Assembly: GCA_903908785.1 (NCBI GenBank)
Contig: CAIVTL010000008.1
Span: 1 to 29,284, forward strand
Source of the DNA: Caldifarciminota bacterium
GTDB lineage: Bacteria > Hydrothermota > Tepidihabitantia > Tepidihabitantales > Tepidihabitantaceae
Direction: 5' to 3'
DNA length: 29,284 nt
Shown: piece after piece, positions 16,699-23,833 of the stretch
How positions within the stretch are numbered: the stretch's first letter is position 1
Layout of the letters: the number at the start of each line of letters is the position of its first letter
Notes under the pieces: model-generated
Database searches by the model: none
Told to the model about the DNA's origin: nothing
Seen by the model: the letters and a program-made list of their open reading frames with translations, nothing else
Position numbers and translations under genes: made by a program

Positions 16699-18003
16699 TT
16701 GTACCGACGCATCATCGCCTACTTCCACACCGGCATCTGGCGGGTCCGGCTCTGCGACCTGCACGGCCTCCACCGCCAGGCGTTCCGTCTCTTCAGGACC
16801 GTCTATCTCGCCGCGCGCGAGTTCCTCAACGACCGCTGCCCGCAGCAGGCCTCGGCGCTTACCTTCTACTCGCTGCTTTCGGTCGTGCCGGGCGCGGCCA
16901 TCGCCCTCGCCGTCGCCCGCGGGTTCGGCCTGGAACGCAACCTGGTGACCTTCATCCGCGGGAGCTTCAACTGGCGCCCCGAGGTCGTCGACCTCATCAT
17001 TAACTCCGCGCACTCACTCATCGCCAGCAGCCGCACCGGCCTCATCACCGGCGTCGGGCTCGTGCTCCTGTTCTGGAGCGTCGTCTCAGTCCTCGGGAGC
17101 ATCGAGAACACCTTCAACGGCATCCGCGAGGTCCGGTCCCGGCGCAACTGGCCGCTCCGCATCGGCGACTACGTCATCGTCATCCTCGCCGGGACCATCC
17201 TGCTCGTCATTTCCTCGGGCGTCGCCGTGCTCATCGAGAGCCAGTTGCGCATCATCGGCCAGTACTCCATCGGCGGCAGTTTGCTCTCCACCGTCATCCT
17301 CCGGCTGCTGGGCTTCATCGCCACGGCTGCGCTCTTTACCTTCCTGTACATCATCATGCCCAACGAGCGCGTCAGCGTGCGCCCGTCGGTCTTCGGCGGG
17401 CTCATCGCCGGCGGCCTGTACCTCCTTGTCCAGTGGGTCTACATCAAGCTCCAGGTCGGCGTCGTCCAATACTCCGCCATCTACGGCGGGTTTGTCGCCA
17501 TCCCGCTCTTCCTTGCCTGGGTCCAGGTGAGCTGGAACATCGTCCTCTTCGGCGCCGAGCTCTCCTTCGCCTACGAGAACGCCGAAACGTTCGGCTATGA
17601 GCCCGACTACGCCCGCTTAAGCGAGGCCGTCCGCCGCCTGCTCGGCCTGCGCGTCATGCGCCTGCTCGCGCGCAACTCCGCTACGGCCGGGCCGCCGCTC
17701 ACCGCCGACGAAATCAGCCTCCGGCTCGAAATCCCCCACCGGCTCGTCCGTCACCTGCTCCACGAACTGGTCGCAATCAACCTTGCCACCGTCACCGCGC
17801 GGGGACGGCGGGCATACGAGCCCGCCCCCGGCGCCGATGTGCTGACAATCAAGCTCGTCATGGACAAACTCGACGCGTACCGCGGGACGGAGATGCCGGC
17901 GAGCAACCAGAACGATGCCGTCGCCCTCTCCGGCGCGCTCGACGAATTCAGCCGGGCAGTCGAACGCCTCCCCGCCAACGCGCGCCTCATCGATATCGCC
18001 TGA
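16699..18003 (+). CDS. YihY/BrkB-family inner-membrane protein with C-terminal winged-helix-like region
   Basis: A 434-residue integral membrane protein of the YihY (BrkB, formerly 'RNase BN') family. The signature region QQASALTFYSLLSVVPGAAIALAV is near residues 50-75, with further membrane segments near 112-132, 152-176, 190-215, 228-250 and 255-285 (YGGFVAIPLFLAWVQVSWNIVLFGAE). The last ~120 residues are soluble and include a winged-helix-like stretch (LTADEISLRLEIPHRLVRHLLHEL), as seen in long versions of the family. Transport or envelope function is unproven for the family. The TTG start is supported by AGGAG 7 nt upstream; no in-frame ATG precedes the conserved region. It appears monocistronic. 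Confidence 0.88.
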   Translation: MYRRIIAYFHTGIWRVRLCDLHGLHRQAFRLFRTVYLAAREFLNDRCPQQASALTFYSLLSVVPGAAIALAVARGFGLERNLVTFIRGSFNWRPEVVDLIINSAHSLIASSRTGLITGVGLVLLFWSVVSVLGSIENTFNGIREVRSRRNWPLRIGDYVIVILAGTILLVISSGVAVLIESQLRIIGQYSIGGSLLSTVILRLLGFIATAALFTFLYIIMPNERVSVRPSVFGGLIAGGLYLLVQWVYIKLQVGVVQYSAIYGGFVAIPLFLAWVQVSWNIVLFGAELSFAYENAETFGYEPDYARLSEAVRRLLGLRVMRLLARNSATAGPPLTADEISLRLEIPHRLVRHLLHELVAINLATVTARGRRAYEPAPGADVLTIKLVMDKLDAYRGTEMPASNQNDAVALSGALDEFSRAVERLPANARLIDIA

Positions 18004-18006
18004 CGG

Positions 18007-18138
18007 CCACGCGGACGGACTTCGGCTCGACTGACTCTGATGCCGACGGACAGCGCGACTCGGAGAGCAACTCCGGAAGCAGCGTTCAGCGCTGCTTGGA
18101 CGGCGACTCTCAGTGCGGCTCTGACCGCAACGGCCATT
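18007..18138. repeat. Degenerate 12-bp-period array A (11 units)
   Basis: Beginning 4 bp after the YihY-like stop codon, the DNA divides into eleven 12-bp units, for example gcgactcggaga, gcaactccggaa, gcgactctcagt, gcggctctgacc. Units are similar but rarely identical. Because 12 is a multiple of 3, the array stays open in several frames and encodes tetrapeptide periodicities, such as LRVA-VQAA-LNAA on the minus strand. I see no start signal that would make it a gene. Confidence 0.7.
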
Positions 18139-18381
18139 TGCTGGCGGCGGGCTGAAGCCAGCCCCGTACCAACCCCGGCGCGCACTTGCTCGATAGCGGA
18201 AACACCCGGCCCGGCCATCAGCCATCTGAACGCAACCCGTGTCGCGGATTGCAGCTTCCCTTTCATTGCGATGCTGCACGAGGCTCAGCAGCCTGCCGCA
18301 ATTGCGACTGGCAGCGGCCACCCACTTGCGCCCGCGATCGCGCCCCAACTCGCAGCCCAACACAGCACACGACTCAGGAAT
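18139..18381. other. Spacer without recognisable gene
   Basis: Between two 12-bp-period arrays. It contains a small inverted repeat GGGCTG-aagc-CAGCCC (18149-18164). Frames are open on both strands, but none has a convincing start, Shine-Dalgarno or recognisable product. Confidence 0.5.
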
Positions 18382-18657
18382 CGGCAATTCACTCGGCACT
18401 TCAATCCACAACTCAACCCACCACTCATTCGGCATCTCATTCAACCACTCAACCGGCACTTCATCTGTCAAGTCAATGGACAAGTCACTTCAGAGTTCAG
18501 TTCTCTATTCAATCGGCACTTCAACCGGCAACTTAGTCGTCACCTCAGTCGCCAATTCACTGTTCAACTCACAGGATAGTTCACTCGTCGAGTCACTTGA
18601 CAAGTCACTATTGGAGTCACTCCCGGAGTGACTGGGGGAGTCACTTGGGGACTCAAA
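18382..18657. repeat. Degenerate 12-bp-period array B (23 units)
   Basis: Twenty-three consecutive 12-bp units in fixed phase, for example cggcaattcact, cggcacttcaat, cggcacttcaac, cgccaattcact, cgtcgagtcact, tgacaagtcact, gggggagtcact. The last five bases (TCACT/TCAAC/TCAAT) are the most conserved part and the first half drifts. All three plus-strand frames read tetrapeptide repeats, and minus-strand frames too, with scattered stops. It looks like non-coding repeat DNA, though a translated product cannot be excluded. Confidence 0.8.
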
Positions 18658-19178
18658 GGTCCAGTCCTGATGCCAGTGCTTGGTTTGGCGCGCTATCATG
18701 CTTATTTTCATGTTTTTATGCCGTCGGACTGCGGTACTTTGCTGATGGCTATTGGCGAAGTATCATCTTGGGCTATGGGCTTCTTTAAGCGGGACTGGCT
18801 GCGGCGCTTCAGGCGCAGCGCTCTGCTCGCAGAGGTAGCGCGATTTCAGACGGTTGGGCGGAGAACCGTGCTGATGGGATACGTGACTTATCCTGAGCGG
18901 GACACGACCCGAAATCCTCTGCGGACTTCGGTCATGTCCCTGCAATCCTATCCCGTGAGTGGAATCAAGCCAGCGGGGGTGAGGCTCGGCGAATGGAGGA
19001 GAACGACAATCACGGGCAAGAGTCTCGCGATGGCGGCTCAAGTGCCATTGGACAGATGGTAGCCCGTGGTTGCGACGCGAAGGTTCTGGCCAGGACTCGA
19101 AAAGACATGTTCGACATCAACGAGCCGGTCCAGCCGCCGCCGGTAGTAGCCCGCTGGCCGTCAGTCGTCGCTAGCTCA
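18658..19178. other. About 520 bp without recognisable gene
   Basis: Composition is less GC-rich than the neighbouring genes. A 144-codon frame at 18628-19062 is open but starts inside array B, lacks a Shine-Dalgarno and resembles nothing I know. I see no RNA gene or mobile element. Confidence 0.5.
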
Positions 19179-19250
19179 TTACCGCAGCACGTTGATTTTG
19201 CGGACGGCCAGGGCTCGTGCCTCTCGGACGAAATAGACGTATGCCACGTG
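19179..19250 (-). pseudogene. Sorting-tail remnant immediately after the ATP10-like stop codon
   Basis: Directly downstream of the TGA at 19253-19251 and in the same frame, the minus strand reads VYFVREARALAVRKINVLR and then TAA (19181-19179). This matches the end of the secreted-protein tails in this window (VYFVR...KVIVTR). Either the tail was cut off by a nonsense change, or this is a fossil or readthrough extension of the upstream gene. Confidence 0.6.
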
Positions 19251-19787
19251 TCATTCACCTCCGCCGGCGGCGAGCTTCGCAACCTCAAGCGTCAGGCCCG
19301 CCAGCCCCGTGCTGTCGGCACGGCCCGAGGAGTGCCAGCGAACGACGCCGCTTCCATCCAGCAGGAACACTTGGACCAGGGTGCGGTCGGTAACCCCCAG
19401 CCGCATCGAGTAGTCATCGATGTCGCCGTAGAAGGGCGCGACCCAGCGCCGCTCCTGCAGCGGTATTCCGTTGCGCATCGCCGCGTTGATGACGCCGCGC
19501 AGCAGGCCCGGTATGCTCGGGCCCATCATCGGCACCTCGCAGGCGCGGAACCCTTCGGCCGGCATGTATTCACGGCGGAAGGGCTGCAGCCAGGAGTCTA
19601 TGTCGCCCTGCGACTGGCGTTGGTATCCGAACCCGACCAAAGTGATACTGGCCGCCACTGAGTCCGGCAGAACCAGCCTGCTACCGTCCAACGCCGTCGC
19701 CTCCAAACGCGGCAATTTCACCCACTTGATTGACGCGGCATTCGCCCAAGCGAGCAGTGCCAAGACCAGGAATGGTATTCTTTTCAC
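19251..19787 (-). CDS. Secreted thioredoxin-fold protein, ATP10-like
   Basis: A 178-residue protein with a signal peptide (MKRIPFLVLALLAWANAAS). The mature part reads like the ATP10/thioredoxin-like family: LEATALDGSRLVLPD, ITLVGFGYQRQSQGDIDSWLQPF, a middle segment ending LGVTDRTLVQVFLLDGSGVVRWHSSGRAD. The redox CXXC pair of thioredoxins is absent, so catalysis of disulfide exchange is unlikely. The GTG start is the only candidate in front of the signal peptide and has no Shine-Dalgarno. A sorting-tail remnant follows in frame after the TGA stop. Function unknown; the family assignment is from motif order only. Confidence 0.75.
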   Translation of the reverse strand: MKRIPFLVLALLAWANAASIKWVKLPRLEATALDGSRLVLPDSVAASITLVGFGYQRQSQGDIDSWLQPFRREYMPAEGFRACEVPMMGPSIPGLLRGVINAAMRNGIPLQERRWVAPFYGDIDDYSMRLGVTDRTLVQVFLLDGSGVVRWHSSGRADSTGLAGLTLEVAKLAAGGGE

Positions 19788-20200
19788 GTAACGAGGTTAG
19801 ACCGACACCCGTCTATGTTCGTATCCGGCCGATCATTTCTCCACGTCGGTTGATCCATACCTGAGAGCGTCCTTACGATAGGCAAGCATAGCTGAGCCAG
19901 AATTCTACCGAGCAGAAGAAGAGAAGCAAATGACGGCCGCGCCCAGAATCTGGAGGGCAAGAATGAGAAGAGCCTGCGCGAACGAGGCAAACCACGTTGT
20001 CGACGGTGAGTTCGTTGAGGTCCCGGAATGAGGCCCGCTGGTCGTCAAGGTGAGGTGCCGGATATTCCACTTCGAGTGAATGATCGGCGCGTCACGACAG
20101 GATATTCGAGCTGGGCGAGACGATGCTGAAGCTGCGGGCTGCCGCTCTTCGGGCCACCGGATCAGGAAAAGCAGGAGCTACGCCCCCGCAGTCCAAAGGC
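19788..20200. other. About 410 bp without recognisable gene
   Basis: Separates the ATP10-like gene from the end of the pst operon. Only short unsupported frames are present. There is no clear terminator hairpin for the pst operon and no phoU gene, which often follows pstB. Confidence 0.5.
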
Positions 20201-21025
20201 CTATCCGAACCGGCCGGAGATGTAGTTCTCGGTGTCGGTCTCTCTAGGGGTGGTGAATATCTGTTTGGTCGTGCCGAATTCCTTGAGCACGCCCAGTAGC
20301 ATGAAGCCGGTATAGTCCGAGACGCGGGCCGCCTGCTGCATATTGTGGGTGACGATGACGATGCAGTACTTCTCTTTCAGGCTCCGCATCAGGTCTTCGA
20401 TGCGGAGGGTGGCAATCGGGTCGAGCGCGGAGCAGGGTTCGTCCATCAGCAGCACTTCGGGCTCGACCGCTAGCATCCTTGCGATGCAGAGGCGCTGGCG
20501 CTGTTCGTCGGTTAGGCGGAGCGCGCTGTCGTTGAGCTTGTCTTTGACCTCGTCCCACATGTGAACCGAGCGGAGGCAGCGTTCGACGATGGCCTGCAGT
20601 TCCGATCCGTTGTTGGTGCCGTGGATGCGCGGGCCGTAGGCGATGTTGTCGAATACCGGGAGCGGGAAGGCGTTGGGACGCTGGAAGACCATGCCGACGC
20701 GCTTGCGGAGTTCGAGCACGCTTAAGCGGTAGATGTCGCTGCCGTCGAGCAGAATCGTGCCCTTGATGCGCGCGCCGTCCACGAGTTCATTCATGCGGTT
20801 GAGGCTGCGCAGCAGGGTTGATTTGCCGCAACCGGACGGGCCGATGATGGCGGTGATGGCCTTGCAGGGGAAGGCGATGGAGACCGACTTCACCGCCTGG
20901 AAGTTGCCGTAGAAGACGTTGAGGTTTTGAGTTTCGAGTTTCGAGTTGCGGGTTTCGAGTTTCGGCAGAGAGGGTTCAAGGGGTCTGGGGTTCAAGGGGT
21001 CGAGGGTGGACAGCTTAGAGTCCAT
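20201..21025 (-). CDS. pstB: Phosphate ABC transporter ATPase PstB, copy 2 (degenerate signature motif)
   Basis: A 274-residue ATPase of the phosphate importer. It has A-loop Tyr39 (VFYGNFQAV), Walker A GPSGCGKST (62-70), Q-loop Gln115 (VFQRPNAFP), Walker B and catalytic glutamate LLMDEP (Asp195, Glu196) and switch His227 (VTHNMQQA), all canonical. The ABC signature is LTDEQ (171-175) in place of LSGGQ. Copy 1 upstream has the opposite pattern, implying a heterodimer. The first ~31 residues precede the conserved fold and are encoded by a heptamer array (20924-20965), so the true start may be internal. There is no Shine-Dalgarno. It is the last gene of the pst operon, 77 bp after copy 1. Confidence 0.9.
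   Translation of the reverse strand: MDSKLSTLDPLNPRPLEPSLPKLETRNSKLETQNLNVFYGNFQAVKSVSIAFPCKAITAIIGPSGCGKSTLLRSLNRMNELVDGARIKGTILLDGSDIYRLSVLELRKRVGMVFQRPNAFPLPVFDNIAYGPRIHGTNNGSELQAIVERCLRSVHMWDEVKDKLNDSALRLTDEQRQRLCIARMLAVEPEVLLMDEPCSALDPIATLRIEDLMRSLKEKYCIVIVTHNMQQAARVSDYTGFMLLGVLKEFGTTKQIFTTPRETDTENYISGRFG
20924..20965. repeat. Heptamer array encoding the PstB copy 2 N-terminus
   Basis: gttttga-gtttcga-gtttcga-gttgcgg-gtttcga-gtttcgg on the plus strand; on the minus strand it is read as KLETRNSKLETQNL just before the conserved NVFYG. Confidence 0.75.
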
Positions 21026-21027
21026 TT

Positions 21028-21112
21028 ACGATTTCCGATTGGCGATTTCCGATTGTCCGGAACCGGCCCGGCAATCGACACTCGTCATTCGGCAATTCCT
21101 CGTCATCCGATT
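21028..21112. repeat. Heptamer arrays between the two pstB genes
   Basis: Two blocks: acgattt-ccgattg-gcgattt-ccgattg (21028-21055) and gcaatcg-acactcg-tcattcg-gcaattc-ctcgtca-tccgatt (21071-21112). They fill most of the 77-bp gap and run into the end of pstB copy 1. Confidence 0.65.
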
Positions 21113-21891
21113 CTCCCCGAGACGTAGTCGTCGGTGCGCGGGTCTTTGGGCTTGGTGAATATTTGTGCCGCTTCGCCCATCTCGATGAGTTCGCCGGAGA
21201 GGAAAAACGCGACCTTATCTGAGACGCGGGCGGCTTGCTTGGTGTTGTTGGTCACGAGCACCCACGTGTACTGCTTTTTGAGTTCGCGCATGGCGGTCTC
21301 AATCTGGGCGGTCGATATCGGGTCGAGGCCCGAGGTCGGCTCGTCCATCATGATGACTTCGGGGTCAACGGCGATGGTGCGGGCGATGCAGAGGCGCTGT
21401 TGCTGGCCGCCGGAAAGGCGCAGGGCCGAGGTGCTCAGCCGGTCTTTGACTTCATCCCAGAGGAAGGCGGAGCGGAGGCTGTGCTCAACTAGGTCGGCCA
21501 GTTGCTGCCGGCGATGGTGGTGCTGCAGGCGCGGGCCGTAGGCGATGTTGTCGAAGATGGTGCCGGGCAGCGGGACCGGCGTGGCGAAGATGAGCCCGAC
21601 CCGCCGGCGCAGGACGTCGATGTCGAGCCGGCGGACTTCGGCATCGTCGAGCAGGACGTCGCCGGAACGCATGAACTCGCGCTGGGTTTCAATCAGGCGG
21701 TTGATGACACGCAAGAGCGTGGTCTTACCGCTGTGCGCCGGTCCGATGACCGACACGATGGTATTGGCTTCGATGTCGAGATTCACGCCCCGCAGTATCA
21801 GCCGTTTGCCCACCGCGACCGCAAGGTTGCGGACGGAGACCTTCGGACTAGGTGAAGGTAGAGGTGAAGGTAGAGATGGAGTTCGAAGCAT
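21103..21891 (-). CDS. pstB: Phosphate ABC transporter ATPase PstB, copy 1 (degenerate ATP-site residues, intact signature)
   Basis: A 262-residue PstB-family ATPase. The signature LSGGQQQRLCIAR (159-171), Walker B/glutamate MMDEP (Asp183, Glu184) and D-loop SGLDP are intact. Residues that hold ATP on its own side are altered: the A-loop tyrosine position is Val27 (AVAVGK), Walker A is GPAHSGKT (50-57), the Q-loop glutamine is Ala103 (IFATPVP) and the switch histidine is Asn215 (VTNNTKQA). This is the complement of copy 2. The N-terminal ~16 residues (Ser/Pro-rich) come from a 12-bp tandem repeat (21852-21875). Start ATG 21891, no Shine-Dalgarno, 36 bp after pstA. Confidence 0.88.
   Translation of the reverse strand: MLRTPSLPSPLPSPSPKVSVRNLAVAVGKRLILRGVNLDIEANTIVSVIGPAHSGKTTLLRVINRLIETQREFMRSGDVLLDDAEVRRLDIDVLRRRVGLIFATPVPLPGTIFDNIAYGPRLQHHHRRQQLADLVEHSLRSAFLWDEVKDRLSTSALRLSGGQQQRLCIARTIAVDPEVIMMDEPTSGLDPISTAQIETAMRELKKQYTWVLVTNNTKQAARVSDKVAFFLSGELIEMGEAAQIFTKPKDPRTDDYVSGRIG
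21852..21875. repeat. Perfect 12-bp tandem duplication in the PstB copy 1 N-terminus
   Basis: gtgaaggtagag occurs twice in tandem; on the minus strand it encodes the repetitive SLPSPLPSPSP segment before the conserved domain. Confidence 0.7.
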
Positions 21892-21927
21892 GGAGTTCTT
21901 TGCCTTTGCCTTTACCTGGACCTTTTC

Positions 21928-22764
21928 CTAGCGCATCTTCCTGGTCAGGCGGTACATCAGGAGATAGGCGACGACGTTGATGAGGAGAATCGCGATGATG
22001 AGCAGCAGCGCGGTGCCGTAGGCGCGTTCCATCGAGAGGCCCTCTCGGGCCAGGATGTAGAAGTGGACCGCCATGGTGCGGGCCGGGTCGAAGAGTGACT
22101 TCGGCATGAGCAAGGAAGAGCCGGCAGTGAAGATGACGACCGCTGTCTCCGCGACGCTGCGGCCCATGCCGAGGATGACGCCGGTCAGAATGCCGGGCAG
22201 GGCATTCGGCAGGACCACGCGCACGATGGTCTGGGACTTCGCCCCGCCGAGCGAGTAGCTGACTTCCCGCAGGTTGTAGGGCACGGCGCGGATGGCCTCT
22301 TCACTGGTGCGGATGATGGTCGGCAGAATCATGAAGGCGAGCGTCAGCCCGCCGGCAAGGAGGGACCAGCCCATGCGCAGCCGGATGACGAAGAGAATGA
22401 AGCCGAACAGGCCGAAGATAATCGAGGGGACACCGGCGAGCGCGTCCGCGCCGAAGCGGATGACCCGCGTGATTGGCGACTCGCGGGTGTACTCGCACAG
22501 GTAGACGGCGCTGCCCACGCCGATGGGCGTGGCGATGGCAATCGCGAGCAGGCTGATGTAGATGGTGGCGATGATGGTCGGCAGGATGCCGCCCTCTTTG
22601 CCCATCCGTTCCGGCATGCCGAACAGAAACTTCAGCGTGATGACGTGTGCGCCCTTGCTGGTGATGAAGCCGATGATGAAGAAGAGCACGACCAGCGTGA
22701 ACAGCGTCATTGCCGCGAGCGCGAACCAGACGATGCGCTGCCAGGCGAGAGGGCGGAGAATCAT
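21928..22764 (-). CDS. pstA: Phosphate ABC transporter permease PstA
   Basis: A 278-residue inner-membrane permease. Membrane segments lie near residues 13-35, 70-95, 105-130, 135-155, 180-205 and 250-270. The cytoplasmic coupling loop with the EAA-type motif is EVSYSLGGAKSQTIVRVVLP (about 168-187), followed by PGILTGVILGMGRSVAET. Early TSKGAHVITLKFLFGMPERMGKEGGILP and IGVGSAVYLCEY are typical of PstA. With PstC it forms the channel driven by PstB. ATG at 22764 has no Shine-Dalgarno; the upstream gap is filled by repeats (22770-22804, 22841-22872). Confidence 0.93.
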   Translation of the reverse strand: MILRPLAWQRIVWFALAAMTLFTLVVLFFIIGFITSKGAHVITLKFLFGMPERMGKEGGILPTIIATIYISLLAIAIATPIGVGSAVYLCEYTRESPITRVIRFGADALAGVPSIIFGLFGFILFVIRLRMGWSLLAGGLTLAFMILPTIIRTSEEAIRAVPYNLREVSYSLGGAKSQTIVRVVLPNALPGILTGVILGMGRSVAETAVVIFTAGSSLLMPKSLFDPARTMAVHFYILAREGLSMERAYGTALLLIIAILLINVVAYLLMYRLTRKMR

Positions 22765-22769
22765 GAAGA

Positions 22770-22804
22770 GAAGGTAGGAGGTAGGAGGTAGAAGGTAGAA
22801 GGCG
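22770..22804. repeat. Heptamer array (5 units) upstream of pstA
   Basis: gaaggta-ggaggta-ggaggta-gaaggta-gaaggcg, ending 6 bp from the pstA start codon. On the transcribed strand it reads pyrimidine-rich. Confidence 0.75.
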
Positions 22805-22840
22805 AAATGGTCCGACTCTCGGGAATCCGGGAATGTTCAC

Positions 22841-22872
22841 TTGATCCCTTGATCCCTCGATCCCTTGCTCCC
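22841..22872. repeat. Octamer array (4 units) between pstC and pstA
   Basis: ttgatccc-ttgatccc-tcgatccc-ttgctccc. It is the reverse-complement type of the octamer array at 23730-23761. Confidence 0.75.
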
Positions 22873-22879
22873 TGTCCTG

Positions 22880-23719
22880 TCATGTTCTCGGCCTCGCGAT
22901 GACGAGCGCGATGGTGTTGAGGATGGCGATGATGACGAACAGGACCATGCCGGTGGCGAAGAGCGCGGCCTGGTGGTCGCCCGAGGCATAGCCCATTTCG
23001 AGCGCGATGTTGGAGGTCAGGGTGCGGACCGGCTGGAGCAGGGAAGTGGGCATGGTCAGGGCGTTGCCCGCGACCATGATGACGGCCATGGTCTCGCCGA
23101 TGGCGCGGCCCATGCCGAGGATGAACGCGGCGATGATGCCGGAGCGGGCGGCAGGCAGCACCACGCGGTGGAGCGTCTGCCAGCGAGTGGCGCCCAGCGC
23201 GAGCGAACCCTCTTTGTACAGCGGCGGCACCGCGTTCAGCGCGTCCAGGCTGATGGCGATGACGGTCGGCAGAATCATAATGCCGAGGATGATGGCCGCG
23301 GCGAGCACGCTGAATCCGGGCCCGCCGAACGTCCGGCGAATGAACGGGATGAGCACGACCACGCCGATGAAACCGTAGACCACAGAGGGTATGCCGGCCA
23401 GGAGCTCAATCATCGGCTTCAGGATGCGTACGCTCCAACGCGGGGCGAACTCGGCAAGGAACATCGCGCACGACAGGCCAAGGGTCGCGCCGATGATGAC
23501 CGCGAGAAGGGTGACTTCAAGTGAGCCGACAATCATCGGTAGGATTCCGAAGCTGCCCTTGCTTGGTGCCCAGCGGGTGGAGGCGATGAAATCCCAGACG
23601 CCGACCTTGGCGACGAGCGGCACGCCCTCGCGGAAGATAAGGTAGGCGATGAGGAATATCATCGCCACGGCCGAGAACGCGACGAGGAGAAGGCCTTTCT
23701 CTATCAGCTTTTCGCGCAT
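22880..23719 (-). CDS. pstC: Phosphate ABC transporter permease PstC
   Basis: A 279-residue inner-membrane permease, partner of PstA. Membrane segments lie near 9-29, 64-90, 100-130, 135-155, 190-215 and 255-275. The coupling-loop motif is EGSLALGATRWQTLHRVVLP (about 172-191), followed by SGIIAAFILGMGRAIGET. WDFIASTRWAPSKGSFGILP near residue 45 is the PstC-type periplasmic loop. The ATG at 23719 lacks a Shine-Dalgarno (upstream is cctctcctatt). It is 106 bp after pstS, a gap containing octamer and heptamer arrays. Confidence 0.93.
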   Translation of the reverse strand: MREKLIEKGLLLVAFSAVAMIFLIAYLIFREGVPLVAKVGVWDFIASTRWAPSKGSFGILPMIVGSLEVTLLAVIIGATLGLSCAMFLAEFAPRWSVRILKPMIELLAGIPSVVYGFIGVVVLIPFIRRTFGGPGFSVLAAAIILGIMILPTVIAISLDALNAVPPLYKEGSLALGATRWQTLHRVVLPAARSGIIAAFILGMGRAIGETMAVIMVAGNALTMPTSLLQPVRTLTSNIALEMGYASGDHQAALFATGMVLFVIIAILNTIALVIARPRT

Positions 23720-23729
23720 AATAGGAGAG

Positions 23730-23761
23730 GGATCAAGGGATCGAGAGACAGAGGGATCGAG
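23730..23761. repeat. Octamer array (4 units) between pstS and pstC
   Basis: ggatcaag-ggatcgag-agacagag-ggatcgag. Confidence 0.7.
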
Positions 23762-23798
23762 TGGCGGACAGAAATCGGACCTCGGAGGCTGCTCCGGT

Positions 23799-23833
23799 CA
23801 CTCGTCATTCGGAATTCGTCATTCGTCACTTGA
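23799..23833. repeat. Heptamer array overlapping the pstS stop codon
   Basis: cactcgt-cattcgg-aattcgt-cattcgt-cacttga. The last unit contains the pstS stop (TGA on the minus strand, 23828-23826). Confidence 0.7.

Noticed and set aside
17617..18483. A 288-codon minus-strand frame across the end of the YihY-like gene and arrays A and B
   Set aside because: It overlaps a well-supported gene, starts inside a 12-bp-period array, and its composition follows the repeats.
18040..18579. A 179-codon plus-strand frame with a tetrapeptide repeat (RHFN-RQLS-RHLS-RQFT)
   Set aside because: All three plus frames across the array show tetrapeptide periodicity because the DNA period is 12; this frame has no Shine-Dalgarno. 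Reported as repeat DNA.
18382..18657. CRISPR array
   Set aside because: There is no alternation of identical repeats with unique spacers; units are 12 bp, contiguous and degenerate.
18993..19661. A 222-codon plus-strand frame opposite the ATP10-like gene
   Set aside because: The opposite strand encodes a signal peptide and a recognisable thioredoxin-like fold; this frame has neither.
22865..23524. A 219-codon plus-strand frame across pstC
   Set aside because: Antisense to a clearly recognisable permease gene, with extreme Asp/Gly/Arg/His composition typical of a shadow frame.
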